64,000 nt of DNA from Phycicoccus elongatus Lp2 (lineage in GTDB: Bacteria; Actinomycetota; Actinomycetes; Actinomycetales; Dermatophilaceae). The position numbers and the translations under genes were made by a program. The DNA is taken from positions 213,008 to 277,007 of the forward strand of contig NZ_HF570956.1 in NCBI RefSeq assembly GCF_000367525.1, read 5' to 3'. Below, one piece after another: positions 32,452 to 41,704 of the stretch (position 1 is the stretch's first letter; every line of letters starts with the position of its first letter). The notes under the pieces are model-generated. The model was not told where the DNA came from, ran no database searches, and worked only from the letters and a program-made list of their open reading frames with translations.

Positions 32452-33111
32452 GTGCGCAACTTCCTCCTCGGCGTCCTGAGTGGGGTGCTCGCGACCGCAC
32501 TGGCCGCCACGGCTCTGGTGCTGTCGGTCCGTGGTGAGGCCTCCCCCACCTCGGCACCGACCCCGATGGCCTCCCCGGTGCCCAGCGGCCGCCCCACCGA
32601 CTTCGCGGCGGACGACACCTGGCTCGGCGTCGTCGACCTCAACTCCAGTGAAATCGTCACGTCCGGCGGCGGCTTCATCGACGTCTCGGCCAAGGGCCGG
32701 GGAATCCGGGTGTCCGACAGGGGAATCCACGCACAGCACCTCGACCTTGAGGCCACCCTTCCGTGGGCGGTGGCGGCCACACAAGTTGGTGAGGGCGTCG
32801 AGTTGTATGCCGCGGGGTCAGGTCGGGCGGGCATCTCCCGCACGATCGAGGTCCTTGGTCAGAGGGTGCCCGTTAAGGCCACCGGGACCGTGCGCGCCGA
32901 CAATGGAGAACTCGTCATCGAACCCGAAAGCGTCGACCTCGACGGGCCGGACTGGCTCGACACGGTGGCCAGCGCAGCCGCCCGGGCGCTCGTGACCATC
33001 CGGCAACCCGTCCAGGGGGTGCCCGACGGCCTGCGACTGACCGGTGTCAGCGTCATCGACACCGGCTTCCGGGCCACGTTGTCCGGCGACGGCGTGACGA
33101 TCACGAACTGA
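32452..33111 (+). CDS. LmeA-like (DUF2993) lipid-binding protein
   Basis: A 219-residue protein with an N-terminal signal/anchor (residues 1-26, FLLGVLSGVLATALAATALVL), a Pro/Ser/Thr-rich linker and a DUF2993-type domain of alternating strands (VPVKATGTVRADNGELVIEP, GVPDGLRLTGVSVIDTGFRATL). LmeA of mycobacteria binds phospholipids and affects mannan elongation in the periplasm; a similar place outside the membrane is likely here. Start is GTG 32452. Spacing to neighbours (27 bp each side) allows co-transcription with the dehydrogenase and galK. Confidence 0.7.
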   Translation: MRNFLLGVLSGVLATALAATALVLSVRGEASPTSAPTPMASPVPSGRPTDFAADDTWLGVVDLNSSEIVTSGGGFIDVSAKGRGIRVSDRGIHAQHLDLEATLPWAVAATQVGEGVELYAAGSGRAGISRTIEVLGQRVPVKATGTVRADNGELVIEPESVDLDGPDWLDTVASAAARALVTIRQPVQGVPDGLRLTGVSVIDTGFRATLSGDGVTITN

Positions 33112-33138
33112 CCCGCGGCCGGCTGCAACGATGGAGCC

Positions 33139-34317
33139 ATGACCAGCCCGATCGACTCGGCCCGCCGGCTCTTCGACGACCGCTTCGGCGGCGATCCGAC
33201 GGGCGTGTGGGCCGCCCCGGGTCGGGTCAACCTGATCGGGGAGCACACGGACTACAACAACGGCCTCGTCCTGCCCATCGCCCTCCCCCAGGCCACCTAC
33301 GCCGCCGTCCGGCTGCGCGAGGACGGACTGCTGCGCTTGGCCTCGGCCGGGATCGAGGGCACCGCCGAGATCCGCGTCGACGAGATCGCGCCCGGGACTC
33401 CGGGCACCTGGGCCCGCTATCCCGCCGGCGTGCTGTGGGCCTTCCGGCAGGCCGGGCACCAACCGCCCGGCCTCGACATCGCTTTCGCCTCGGACGTGCC
33501 GATCGGCGCAGGACTGAGCAGTTCGGCGGCCATCGAAGCGTCGGTCGCGGCCGCCCTCAGTGACCTGCTCGGCCTGGATCTCCTCGGTGACGACGCCGGC
33601 CGTTCCACGCTCGCCGCATGGTGCCAGCGCGCCGAGAACGACATCGCCCTGGCGCCGACCGGTGGCATGGACCAGGCGGCGAGCCTGCGCAGCCGGGCCG
33701 GCCATGCTCTCGCCTTGGACTGCTCAGACGGATCGGTCGAGCACGTCCCCTTCGACCTGAAGTCATCGGGTCAGGTCCTGCTCGTCATCGACACCAGGGC
33801 CGAGCACGCCCTCTCTGATGGGCAGTACGCCGCTCGGCGGGCCGACTGCGAGCAGGCCTGTCGGGAGTTGTCACTCCCGTCCCTGCGCGCACTTCCCATC
33901 AGTGGTCTGGGGATCGCTGAAGCCACCCTCTCCACACCGGTTCTCGCCAAACGGGCGCGTCACGTCGTGACCGAGATCGATCGGGTCCGCCGCGCCAAGC
34001 GCGCCTTGGCCACCGGGGACCTGGCCACTCTCGGGTCGTTGTTCAATGCCTCGCACGACTCCCTGCGCGACGACTTCGAGGTCTCGTGCGCTGAGCTCGA
34101 CCTCGCTCAGGAGACGGCGTTGCGACACGGCGCCCTCGGGGCTCGGATGACCGGCGGCGGCTTCGGTGGCTCGGCCATCGCCATCGTGGCCGAGTCCGCG
34201 CTTCCCGCGACGCGAGCGGCCATCGGTGACGCCTTTGCCGCGGCTGGCTTCCTCGCCCCCGCCTTCCTCGAAGCCATGCCGGCGGCGCCGGCCCGATCCG
34301 TCTCCATCGAAAGCTGA
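33139..34317 (+). CDS. galK: Galactokinase
   Basis: A 392-residue GHMP kinase. The galactokinase signature GRVNLIGEHTDYNNGLVLP is at residues 31-49, the ATP loop PIGAGLSSSAAIEASVAAAL near residue 120, the catalytic Asp in TGGMDQAAS, and the C-terminal GARMTGGGFGGSAIAIV loop closes the site. It makes galactose-1-phosphate, first step of the Leloir pathway. A nucleotidyltransferase follows after 5 bp; GalE and GalT are not in the window. Confidence 0.93.
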   Translation: MTSPIDSARRLFDDRFGGDPTGVWAAPGRVNLIGEHTDYNNGLVLPIALPQATYAAVRLREDGLLRLASAGIEGTAEIRVDEIAPGTPGTWARYPAGVLWAFRQAGHQPPGLDIAFASDVPIGAGLSSSAAIEASVAAALSDLLGLDLLGDDAGRSTLAAWCQRAENDIALAPTGGMDQAASLRSRAGHALALDCSDGSVEHVPFDLKSSGQVLLVIDTRAEHALSDGQYAARRADCEQACRELSLPSLRALPISGLGIAEATLSTPVLAKRARHVVTEIDRVRRAKRALATGDLATLGSLFNASHDSLRDDFEVSCAELDLAQETALRHGALGARMTGGGFGGSAIAIVAESALPATRAAIGDAFAAAGFLAPAFLEAMPAAPARSVSIES

Positions 34318-34322
34318 CCTCG

Positions 34323-35705
34323 ATGCCTGCCACGCCTGAGGAGGCGCTCGCCGCCGCACTGGCCAAGATGTCCGACGCCGGTGTGGGGCCCTCCGCGCGC
34401 GCCATCTTCGCGGCGAATTTCGAGGCCCTGGCTGCCGGGTCCACGGGGATGATTCGCGAGGCCGACGTCGAGCCGGTCGGAGCAGCCGCAGAGACCATGG
34501 GGACCTCGACGCCAGGGCCCGCGGACCCGGCCGATCTCGAGGCGCTGTCGCGCACCGTGTTGATCCGCCTCAACGGTGGGCTCGGCACCTCGATGGGCAT
34601 GGACCGGGCCAAGTCCCTGCTCCCGGTGCGGGACGGCCTGAGCTTCCTGGACATCATCGTGCGCCAGGTGCTGGCCGCCCGGAGCGCCTACGACGTGCCC
34701 TTGCCGCTGCTCTTCATGCACTCCTTCGCCACCCGCGCGGACTGCTTGGAGGCCTTGACCCGCTACCCGGAGTTGCCGGTCGGCGACCTCCCCGTCGACA
34801 TGGTGCAGAGTCAGGAGCCTCGGCTGCTCCAGTCGGACCTCTCGCCGGTTGAGTGGCCGGACAACCCGGCGCTCGAATGGTGCCCCCCGGGCCACGGTGA
34901 CCTCTACCCCACGCTGTTGGACAGCGGCATACTCGACCAACTCATCGAGGCCGGCTTCCGCTACGCGTCGGTGTCGAACTCGGACAATCTTGGGTGTGGG
35001 CCCTCGCCGGCCCTCGCGGGTTGGTTTGCCCGCAGTGGCGCGCCGTATGCCGCAGAGGTCACCGCCCGCACGCCGATGGACCTCAAGGGTGGCCACATCG
35101 TGCGCCGCCGGGCCGACGGCCGACTGATCCTGCGCGAGACCGCTCAGACCGCACCGGAGGAAATGCAGTTCTTCACCGACGCCGCGAGGCACCCGCACGC
35201 GCACACCAACAACCTCTGGTTCGACCTGGTCGCGCTCAAGGACAAGCTGACCGAGACCGGCGGCGTGTTTGGCCTTCCCCTCATCCGCAATGCGAAGGTC
35301 GTCGATCCGGCAGATCCGACCTCACCGGCGGTCTACCAGCTCGAGTCCGCCATGGGGGCCGCCATCGAGGTCTTCGACGGGGCCCGGGTGATCGTCGTGC
35401 CTCGCGATCGCTTCATCCCGGTCAAGACGACGAACGAACTGGCCCTCCTGCGATCGGACGTCGTCACCTGGGACCAGGCCCTCACCCCCTCCGTCCGCCA
35501 GCCCGCCCCGGTCGTGACCCTGGGCCCGGCATACGAGCGGGTCGGCGAGTTCGAGGCACGGATGCCCCACGGCCTGGGCCTGCGGTCGGCAGACTCGCTC
35601 ACCGTCCTGGGCGACTGGCACTTCGGCCGTGACGTCGTCGTTGTCGGGGACGTCGAACTCGATGCCGACGGAGGCACCATCTCCGACGGGACGACGCTTT
35701 CGTGA
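34323..35705 (+). CDS. UTP-glucose-1-phosphate uridylyltransferase (eukaryotic type)
   Basis: A 460-residue UDPGP-family enzyme, unrelated to bacterial GalU. The nucleotide loop LNGGLGTSMGMDRAKSLLPV is at about residues 83-102; SNSDNLG binds metal and uridine, and MDLKGGHIVRRRADG and AHTNNLWFDL line the sugar site. It makes UDP-glucose from UTP and glucose-1-phosphate, and a broad member may also take galactose-1-phosphate. Its position 5 bp behind galK suggests that it replaces or supports GalT in galactose use, though this is inference. Confidence 0.88.
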   Translation: MPATPEEALAAALAKMSDAGVGPSARAIFAANFEALAAGSTGMIREADVEPVGAAAETMGTSTPGPADPADLEALSRTVLIRLNGGLGTSMGMDRAKSLLPVRDGLSFLDIIVRQVLAARSAYDVPLPLLFMHSFATRADCLEALTRYPELPVGDLPVDMVQSQEPRLLQSDLSPVEWPDNPALEWCPPGHGDLYPTLLDSGILDQLIEAGFRYASVSNSDNLGCGPSPALAGWFARSGAPYAAEVTARTPMDLKGGHIVRRRADGRLILRETAQTAPEEMQFFTDAARHPHAHTNNLWFDLVALKDKLTETGGVFGLPLIRNAKVVDPADPTSPAVYQLESAMGAAIEVFDGARVIVVPRDRFIPVKTTNELALLRSDVVTWDQALTPSVRQPAPVVTLGPAYERVGEFEARMPHGLGLRSADSLTVLGDWHFGRDVVVVGDVELDADGGTISDGTTLS

Positions 35706-35787
35706 CCGAAACCGCACCATTGGCGAGTTTCGGTGGGCCGGCGCGATCGACCGCAACTGCACTATTGGCGAGTTTCGGTGGGCCGGC
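35705..35787. repeat. Intergenic repeat with two 29-bp units
   Basis: A 29-bp unit containing ATTGGCGAGTTTCGGTGGG occurs at 35714-35742 and 35759-35787 with 28 of 29 bases identical, 45 bp apart. ACCGAAAC (35705-35712) pairs with GTTTCGGT (35727-35734), so the first unit can form a hairpin. It fills the 90 bp between two convergent genes and is unrelated in sequence to the CTTCTGCGT family. Confidence 0.7.
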
Positions 35788-35795
35788 TGGTGACG

Positions 35796-38700
35796 TTACT
35801 GGCTGGTGACGCTCGTGAGGTGAGTGGCGGAGTCGTAACGGAAGGTCGTGGTCGAACCGGCTGACGGCACGGTCACCGTCATCTCGCCCCCGTCGCGCAC
35901 CCCGCCGTCGCCGTAGTTCTCGGTCCAGGACAGCCCGTGCGCGATCTTGAAGTTCCACGAGCCGGCCGGGATGAGCTTCGTCGACCAGCTGTAGACACCG
36001 TCACCGTCCTTGTCCTGCAACCACGGTCGCATGCACGCCGGGGCCCAGTCGGCCGAGCAACCGAGTTCTGACTGGAAGGTTCCCGCTGCGGTGATGATCG
36101 GGCCCTCCTCGTCGGAGGTCACCCAGTGGGTCGCATGGTCGTAGTAGAAGCTCACGGTCCCGTCGGTTGTCTCGAAGTCGATGTTGCCGCCATCCTTCTC
36201 ACCCTTGGCGCCGTAGTTATCGGTCCACGAGCGGTTGAGGGCCGCCTTGTACCCATACGGTCCGGCCGGGAGGGTCCAGGTCCCCTTCCAGATCTGGTCG
36301 TTCCCGTCGAGGTGCAGCTGCGCCTGATCGCAGTCCGGCTCCCAGTCGTTGTCCCCATTGCCCAAAGGCGTGTGCGGGCAACCCATTTCGCCATTGAGAG
36401 TGCCTGCGATGGCCACCGACGACGGTTGGGTCACCGGGTCACCGTTCTCGACCTCGCCGCCGCCGACCTGGGCCTTGCCGACGACCGCCCAGGATCCACT
36501 GGCGGCAACCCGACCGGCCGCGTCGCGCGTGACGGCGCGGTACTCGAGAACCGAGCCCACCGGCATGCCCGAGACGTCGTGGAAGACCCGGAAGGGTGCG
36601 TTGTCATCGGTCCCGACGACGCTCCAGTCCGTCGCGCCCAGGGCGCGGACGAGGAAGGTCGTCTGGGCGAAGGTGCCAGCCGTGACATCAGCGCCGACCT
36701 CGGCCCGGCCCGCCACGCTGGACCCGGCGGCCAGCTTGATCGCCACGGTCGGCGCGGCCGAGCCGGTCGTGATCGCCTTGTTGGCCTTCCAGACGCTGAC
36801 CGAGAGCGGCGGCACGGTCACCGTGACGGTGCCGTCGGCGGCCGGCTTGGCCGCCTTGTCCGTGCCGAAGACGGGCGTGAAGACCCGGCCGTTGCCGGAG
36901 GTCCACGTCGCGAAACTCGCCGTCTGGGCCGTCATCGCGTTGTTGGCGGCGACGATGTACTCGACCTTGGCGTCACGGTCATAGCGGGAGACCGCGAAGA
37001 CGCCGGCGCCGTCCGCGGCATACCGGTTGATCTGGGCGCCGTCGGCGAGCGCAGGGTGCTTGGCCCTGATCTGTGACAGGTCGCGGATCCAGGTGTAGAG
37101 CGGCGCGTCGGTCGAGAAGCGGTCCATCGACCCCGAGGGTCCGCCCAGGACCTTCTCACCGTTGTAGATGTCGACCTTGCTCGCGAACATGTCCTCGCGG
37201 GCCAGTTGATCTCCACCGGTGCCGATGAAGCCTTGCTCGTCGCCGTGGTAGGTCACCGGGTTGCCGCGCATCGTGAACATCAGGGCATCGGCGAATTTCA
37301 CCCGCTGCATGAGTTCGGCATCGGTGCTCGAGGCCCCTTGGAGGAACATCGCAACCCGGCCCATGTCGTGGTTCCCGAGGAAGGTCGGGAGTTGGTAGGC
37401 GTTGGAGTCGGCGTCGGTGTACCAGTCGTCCTTGCTGAAGAAGTCCGCGAGCACAGTGGCCGGCTTGCCCTTGGCGAAGTCGACGCCCTGCTGCTGGAAG
37501 CCGAAGTCGAGGGTGGCCTGGAGCTTGCCTGCGGTCGTGAACTGCGACATCGCCTCCGGGTTGCCGTCGTAGACCTCGCCGAACGCGAAGAAGTCGTCGT
37601 TCTTGATCCGCTTGGCCTCGCCGAGGATGTCGGGGATGAACTTCTGCCAGAACTCGAGGTTGACGTGCTTGACGGTGTCGATCCGGAAGCCGTCGATGCC
37701 GAAGTCCACCCACTGCTTGTAGATGTCGCCCATGCCCGAGACGACCTCGGGGCGCTCGGTGAAGAGGTCGTCGAGCCCGATGAAGTCGCCATAGGTCGAG
37801 GACTCGCCGGCGAAGGTCGAGTCGCCGCGGTTGTGGTAGAGGTTGACGTCGTTGAGCCACGCCGGGGTCTTGGCGTTCTCGTCGCCGGCGTGCAGGAACG
37901 GCGTGTAGGGGAAGGACGTCGCCGGGTCCATCGCCGGGAAGGTCTTGTTGACGTAATCGCGGTCATCGAAGGCCGTGCCGCTGCTGTCCTTGTAGGGGTA
38001 GTTCTCTTCGACCGGTAGCTGTAGGCGCCCTCGCGGTAGTCGATGACGTCTGCCGTGTGGTTGGTGATGATGTCGAAGAAGACCTTCATGCCCTTCTTGT
38101 GGGCGGCGTCGATGAGGGTCTTCATTTCGGCGTTGGTGCCCAGGTGCGGGTCGATCTGGGTGAAGTCGGTGATCCAGTAGCCGTGGTAACCCGCCGATTC
38201 CTCGCCGGGCTTGCCCTGGACCGGCTTGTTCTTGAAGCTCGGCGTCAGCCAGATGGCCGTCGTGCCCATGCCCTTGATGTAGTCGAGTTTCTGCGTGATG
38301 CCGGCAAGGTCACCACCGTGGTAGAACGCCTTGTCGCTGGGGTCGAAGCCGGTCGTGAGTTTGCCGCCGGTCAGGCCGCCGTTGTCGTTGGTGGTGTTGC
38401 CGTTGGCGAAGCGGTCGGCCATGACGAAGTAGAAGCGCTCCTTGGTCAGTGAGCTGCGCAGGCTGTCTTTCGCGTATGCCGCGTCGCCGGGTTGCGTCGT
38501 CGTCACCAGCCCCAGCGGGGTGTAGGTCGTGACGTGACTGACCTCGTCGTAGCTGAACGCCAATTTGGCCGGGCCGCCGACCGTGATCGGGATGTTCGCG
38601 CCGTCGGGTGCTCCGCCGGCGCCGTAGTTCTCGGTCCAAGCGTCGTTGATCGCGACCTTGAACTCGTAACTGCCGGCCGGGAGGGTCCAGGTGCCCGTCC

Positions 38701-38908
38701 ACGTCGTGCCCGACCGCGTCAGGTGTGTGGCGGAGCAGGCCGGGTCCCAGTCACCCGCGCAGCCGAACTCACTCTGCAGGGACCCCACGAGAGTGACCGA
38801 TCCGGGTGTCGCGGCGGCGGCCGGGGTGGCGGCGACCACGAGCGGGCTGACGGCGAGCGCGAGCGCCGCGAGCACGGCATACGGACGGGTGCGGACGCGA
38901 CGGGACAT
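35796..38908 (-). pseudogene. Secreted alpha-amylase-type GH13 enzyme, single frameshift
   Basis: Two frames together encode about 1,037 residues: a signal peptide (1-33), an X25-type starch-binding module (about 35-105, GSLQSEFGCAGDWDPAC), the start of a GH13 barrel, and after a frameshift the rest of the barrel and two further X25-like modules (NGEMGCPHT and FQSELGCSADWAP regions). GH13 residues are intact: DGFRIDTVKHVN (nucleophile), FAFGEVYDGNP (acid/base), FLGNHDMGR. The break is at about 38006, where a one-base loss turns the expected YRSKENYPYKD into YRSKRTTP. Either the gene is inactive, or the base is a sequencing error, since no other damage is seen. The ATG at 38908 has GAGGAG upstream. 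The enzyme would degrade starch or pullulan outside the cell. Confidence 0.85.
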
Positions 38909-39045
38909 CGGTGTCTCCTCAGTGGCGAGCTGGTTGCTCGGGACGCTAGGCGTGTAACGCCGTTTCAGGAAGATTGCGCCAAGAAGTTTGGGGAACCTTT
39001 ACCTTGGCGCCTCCTGGTGGGCGGAATCACGAGATCCCTGCCGGA

Positions 39046-40752
39046 TCAGCGCTGGCGGGTGACGCGTGCCTCGTCCCAGACCGGCTGGTCACTGGCGACG
39101 ACGCGACCGTCGGAACCGAACACCAGGAAGCGGTCGCAGGAGCGGGCGAACCACCGGTCGTGAGTCACCGCGAGCACCGTCCCCTCGAAGGCCGCCAGGG
39201 CATCCTCCAAAGCCTCGGCCGAATGTAGGTCGAGGTTGTCGGTCGGCTCGTCGAGGAGCAGCAAGGTCGCACCGGAGAGTTCGAGCAGCAGGATCTGCAG
39301 GCGCGCTTGCTGACCGCCGGAGAGGGACTCGAAGACCTGTTCACTCGCCTTCGCCAGGCCGTATCGGTCGAGGGCGCGGGCGGCGAGGTCACGCGGCATA
39401 CCTGCCCGGTGCTCGTCCCCACGGTGGAGGATCTCGAGCAGGGACCGCCCGTGGAGGGTCGGCACGTCATGGGTCTGCGCGAACCACCCGGGCCGCACTC
39501 GCGACCCCAACCGCACCCGCCCCTGGTGCTCGACCGGCGCCGGACGAACATCACCCACAGGCTGGTGCTCGACATCCGGATCGGAACCACCCGAGGCCAG
39601 CAGGCGCAGGAAGTGCGATTTGCCCGACCCGTTGGACCCCAGGATGCCGACGCGCTCGCCGAACCAGATCTCGGCATCGAAGGGCTTCATCAGAGCGGTC
39701 GCGTCCTCCCCGGACCCGGCCGCCAGAGCCAGACCCTCGACCATGACGGCTCGCTTGGCCGTGCGCCCACCAGTCAGACGCATCCGCACGTTCTGCCGCA
39801 ACGGAACGGCCTCCGGCGGGCCGGCCTCCTCGAACTTGCGCAGGCGGGTCTCCGCGGCCTGCAGTCGGGAGGCCATGCCGTCGTTGAACTTGGCCTTGAC
39901 ACGCATGGTGACCACGAGTTCCTTGAGCTTGACCAGCTCCTCGTCCCACCGTCGGCGCTGCTCGTCGAGCCGGTCGTTGCGGTCGATCCTGGCCTGCTCA
40001 TAGGTCGCGAAGCGCCCCGGGTGCACCCAGATCGCGTTGCCGCCACCGGTCGGCTCCAAGGTGGCGATCCGGGTCGCGACCCGGTCCAGGAGTTCGCGGT
40101 CGTGACTGATGAACAGGACGGTCTTCGGGCTGGCGACCAGTTGTTCCTCCAGCCAGCGTTTGGCCGGGACGTCCAGGTAGTTGTCGGGCTCGTCCAGGAG
40201 GAGCACTTCCTCGGGTCCGCGCAGCAGCGATTCGAGCACGACACGCTTCTGCTCACCGCCGGACAAGGTGGCGACCTTGCGCCATTGCGCCTTCTCGAAC
40301 GGCATTCCCAGCGCGGCGACCGTGCACACGTCGGCGTGTGTCTCCCAGTCGTAGCCACCGACGTCGGCCCAGTCCGACAGGGCCTGCGCATAGGCCATCT
40401 GGTCGGCCTCACTGTCGCGCTCCATCATGCGGAGTTCGGCGGCGTCGATCGCACTGGCGGCCAGGCGCACCGGGTCCGGGGCCACGGAGAGCAAGAGGTC
40501 GCGCACAGTCGAGTCGTCGCGAACGTGGCCGATGAACTGACGCATGACGGCCAGACCACCACTGCGCGTCACCGCTCCCTCGTCGGGCGTCAGATCACCG
40601 GCGACGATCCGAGTCAAGGTCGTCTTGCCCGTGCCGTTCGGCCCGATGAGGGCGACCTTGGCGCCCTCGCCGACCCGCAGATGGACATCACGCAGCAGCG
40701 GCCGCCCATCGGGCAGGCCGAAACTCACGCCGTTGACGTCGATGTGTCCCAC
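39046..40752 (-). CDS. ABC-F family ATPase
   Basis: A 568-residue soluble protein with two ABC domains and no membrane segments. Domain 1 has GPNGTGKTTLTRI and LSGGEQKRVVLESLL; domain 2 has GSNGSGKSHFLRLL and LSGGQQARLQILLLEL; LLLDEPDNYLDVPAKRW and LLLDEPTDNLDLHSAE are the Walker B regions. A charged linker (WDEELVKLKELVVTMRVKA) lies between them. ABC-F proteins act on ribosomes, some giving resistance to ribosome-targeting antibiotics, others tuning translation; the subgroup is not evident. GTG 40752 is preferred because upstream in-frame sequence runs through the inverted repeat at 40800-40858. Confidence 0.88.
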   Translation of the reverse strand: MGHIDVNGVSFGLPDGRPLLRDVHLRVGEGAKVALIGPNGTGKTTLTRIVAGDLTPDEGAVTRSGGLAVMRQFIGHVRDDSTVRDLLLSVAPDPVRLAASAIDAAELRMMERDSEADQMAYAQALSDWADVGGYDWETHADVCTVAALGMPFEKAQWRKVATLSGGEQKRVVLESLLRGPEEVLLLDEPDNYLDVPAKRWLEEQLVASPKTVLFISHDRELLDRVATRIATLEPTGGGNAIWVHPGRFATYEQARIDRNDRLDEQRRRWDEELVKLKELVVTMRVKAKFNDGMASRLQAAETRLRKFEEAGPPEAVPLRQNVRMRLTGGRTAKRAVMVEGLALAAGSGEDATALMKPFDAEIWFGERVGILGSNGSGKSHFLRLLASGGSDPDVEHQPVGDVRPAPVEHQGRVRLGSRVRPGWFAQTHDVPTLHGRSLLEILHRGDEHRAGMPRDLAARALDRYGLAKASEQVFESLSGGQQARLQILLLELSGATLLLLDEPTDNLDLHSAEALEDALAAFEGTVLAVTHDRWFARSCDRFLVFGSDGRVVASDQPVWDEARVTRQR

Positions 40753-40799
40753 GAGAAGCGATTGTCCGGCGTATGCCGCGGGCTCAGCAAACGGTTTCC

Positions 40800-40858
40800 C
40801 CTCCCTTGCGTCCGGCACTGTGGTTGGTATGCCGTCCACTCGCCGGACGCAAGGGAGG
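40800..40858 (-). terminator. Inverted repeat downstream of truA
   Basis: Perfect 17-bp arms (CCTCCCTTGCGTCCGGC and its complement) flank a 25-nt loop that contains one GTATGCCG octamer. The repeat begins immediately after the truA stop on the minus strand and precedes the ABC-F gene, so it probably terminates truA transcription. Confidence 0.7.
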
Positions 40859-41701
40859 TCACGTCGGGGCGGGCAGCGAACGCTTGGCGCGCGCCTCGTC
40901 TGCGCGGTCGGCGAGCTGCCCGTCCGGCGGGTAGCCGACCTCCTCCAGCGACAGTCCGTGGGCGGGCATCACCTTCACCCGCCCATCTCGTATGCCGCCC
41001 GCCATCACCTCCGCGGGAAATCCCACCTTGCGTCGTCCCTCACCGACGGGCACCACCGCCCCGACGAGGGCGCGAACCATGCTGTGGCAGAAGGCATCCG
41101 CGACGACCCTGCCCTCCACGACACCGTCCTCGCCCCGCACCCACGAGTAGTCGATCAGGGTCCGGATCGTGGTGGCACCCTCGCGCTTCTTGCAGAAGGG
41201 CGCGAAATCGCCCAGTCCCAGCAGCGTTGAGGCAGCCGCTGTCATGGCGTCGGCGTCGAGCCGGTCACGCACGACGACGGTGTCCCGGCGGCGCACCGGA
41301 TCCAACGCGGCCGGGTCATCGCACAGGCGATAGGAGTAGCGGCGCCAGATCGCCGAGAAGCGCGCGTCGAACCCGGCCGGCGCCTCGCGCACTGACCGGA
41401 CGACGACGTCGGCCGGAAGGAGCCCACGTAGCCGGGTGGCGAGCGCAGCGGCCGGTGAGCGGTCCGACCGACCGGGCACCGCGGCATACGCCTCGGGGTC
41501 GAGATCGGCGTGCACCACCTGCCCTCGTGCGTGCACACCCGCGTCCGTTCGCCCCGCCACGACGAGACGCACCGGCTCCGGCGCGCGCACCACGGTCGTC
41601 AGTGCCGCCGACACCTCGCCCTCGACGGTCCGCAGACCCGGTTGGGCAGCCCAGCCCGAGAAGTCGGTGCCGTCGTAGGCGAGGTCGAGTCGGATCCGCA
41701 C
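40859..41701 (-). CDS. truA: tRNA pseudouridine(38-40) synthase
   Basis: A 280-residue TruA. The start [21 protein letters not shown], the catalytic-Asp block [34 protein letters not shown] and [20 protein letters not shown] are all present. It modifies U38-U40 of tRNA anticodon arms. In many bacteria truA follows rplQ directly; here the two are on the same strand but are separated by 2.3 kb of unrelated genes. Confidence 0.95.
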   Translation of the reverse strand: MRIRLDLAYDGTDFSGWAAQPGLRTVEGEVSAALTTVVRAPEPVRLVVAGRTDAGVHARGQVVHADLDPEAYAAVPGRSDRSPAAALATRLRGLLPADVVVRSVREAPAGFDARFSAIWRRYSYRLCDDPAALDPVRRRDTVVVRDRLDADAMTAAASTLLGLGDFAPFCKKREGATTIRTLIDYSWVRGEDGVVEGRVVADAFCHSMVRALVGAVVPVGEGRRKVGFPAEVMAGGIRDGRVKVMPAHGLSLEEVGYPPDGQLADRADEARAKRSLPAPT

Positions 41702-41704
41702 GGG

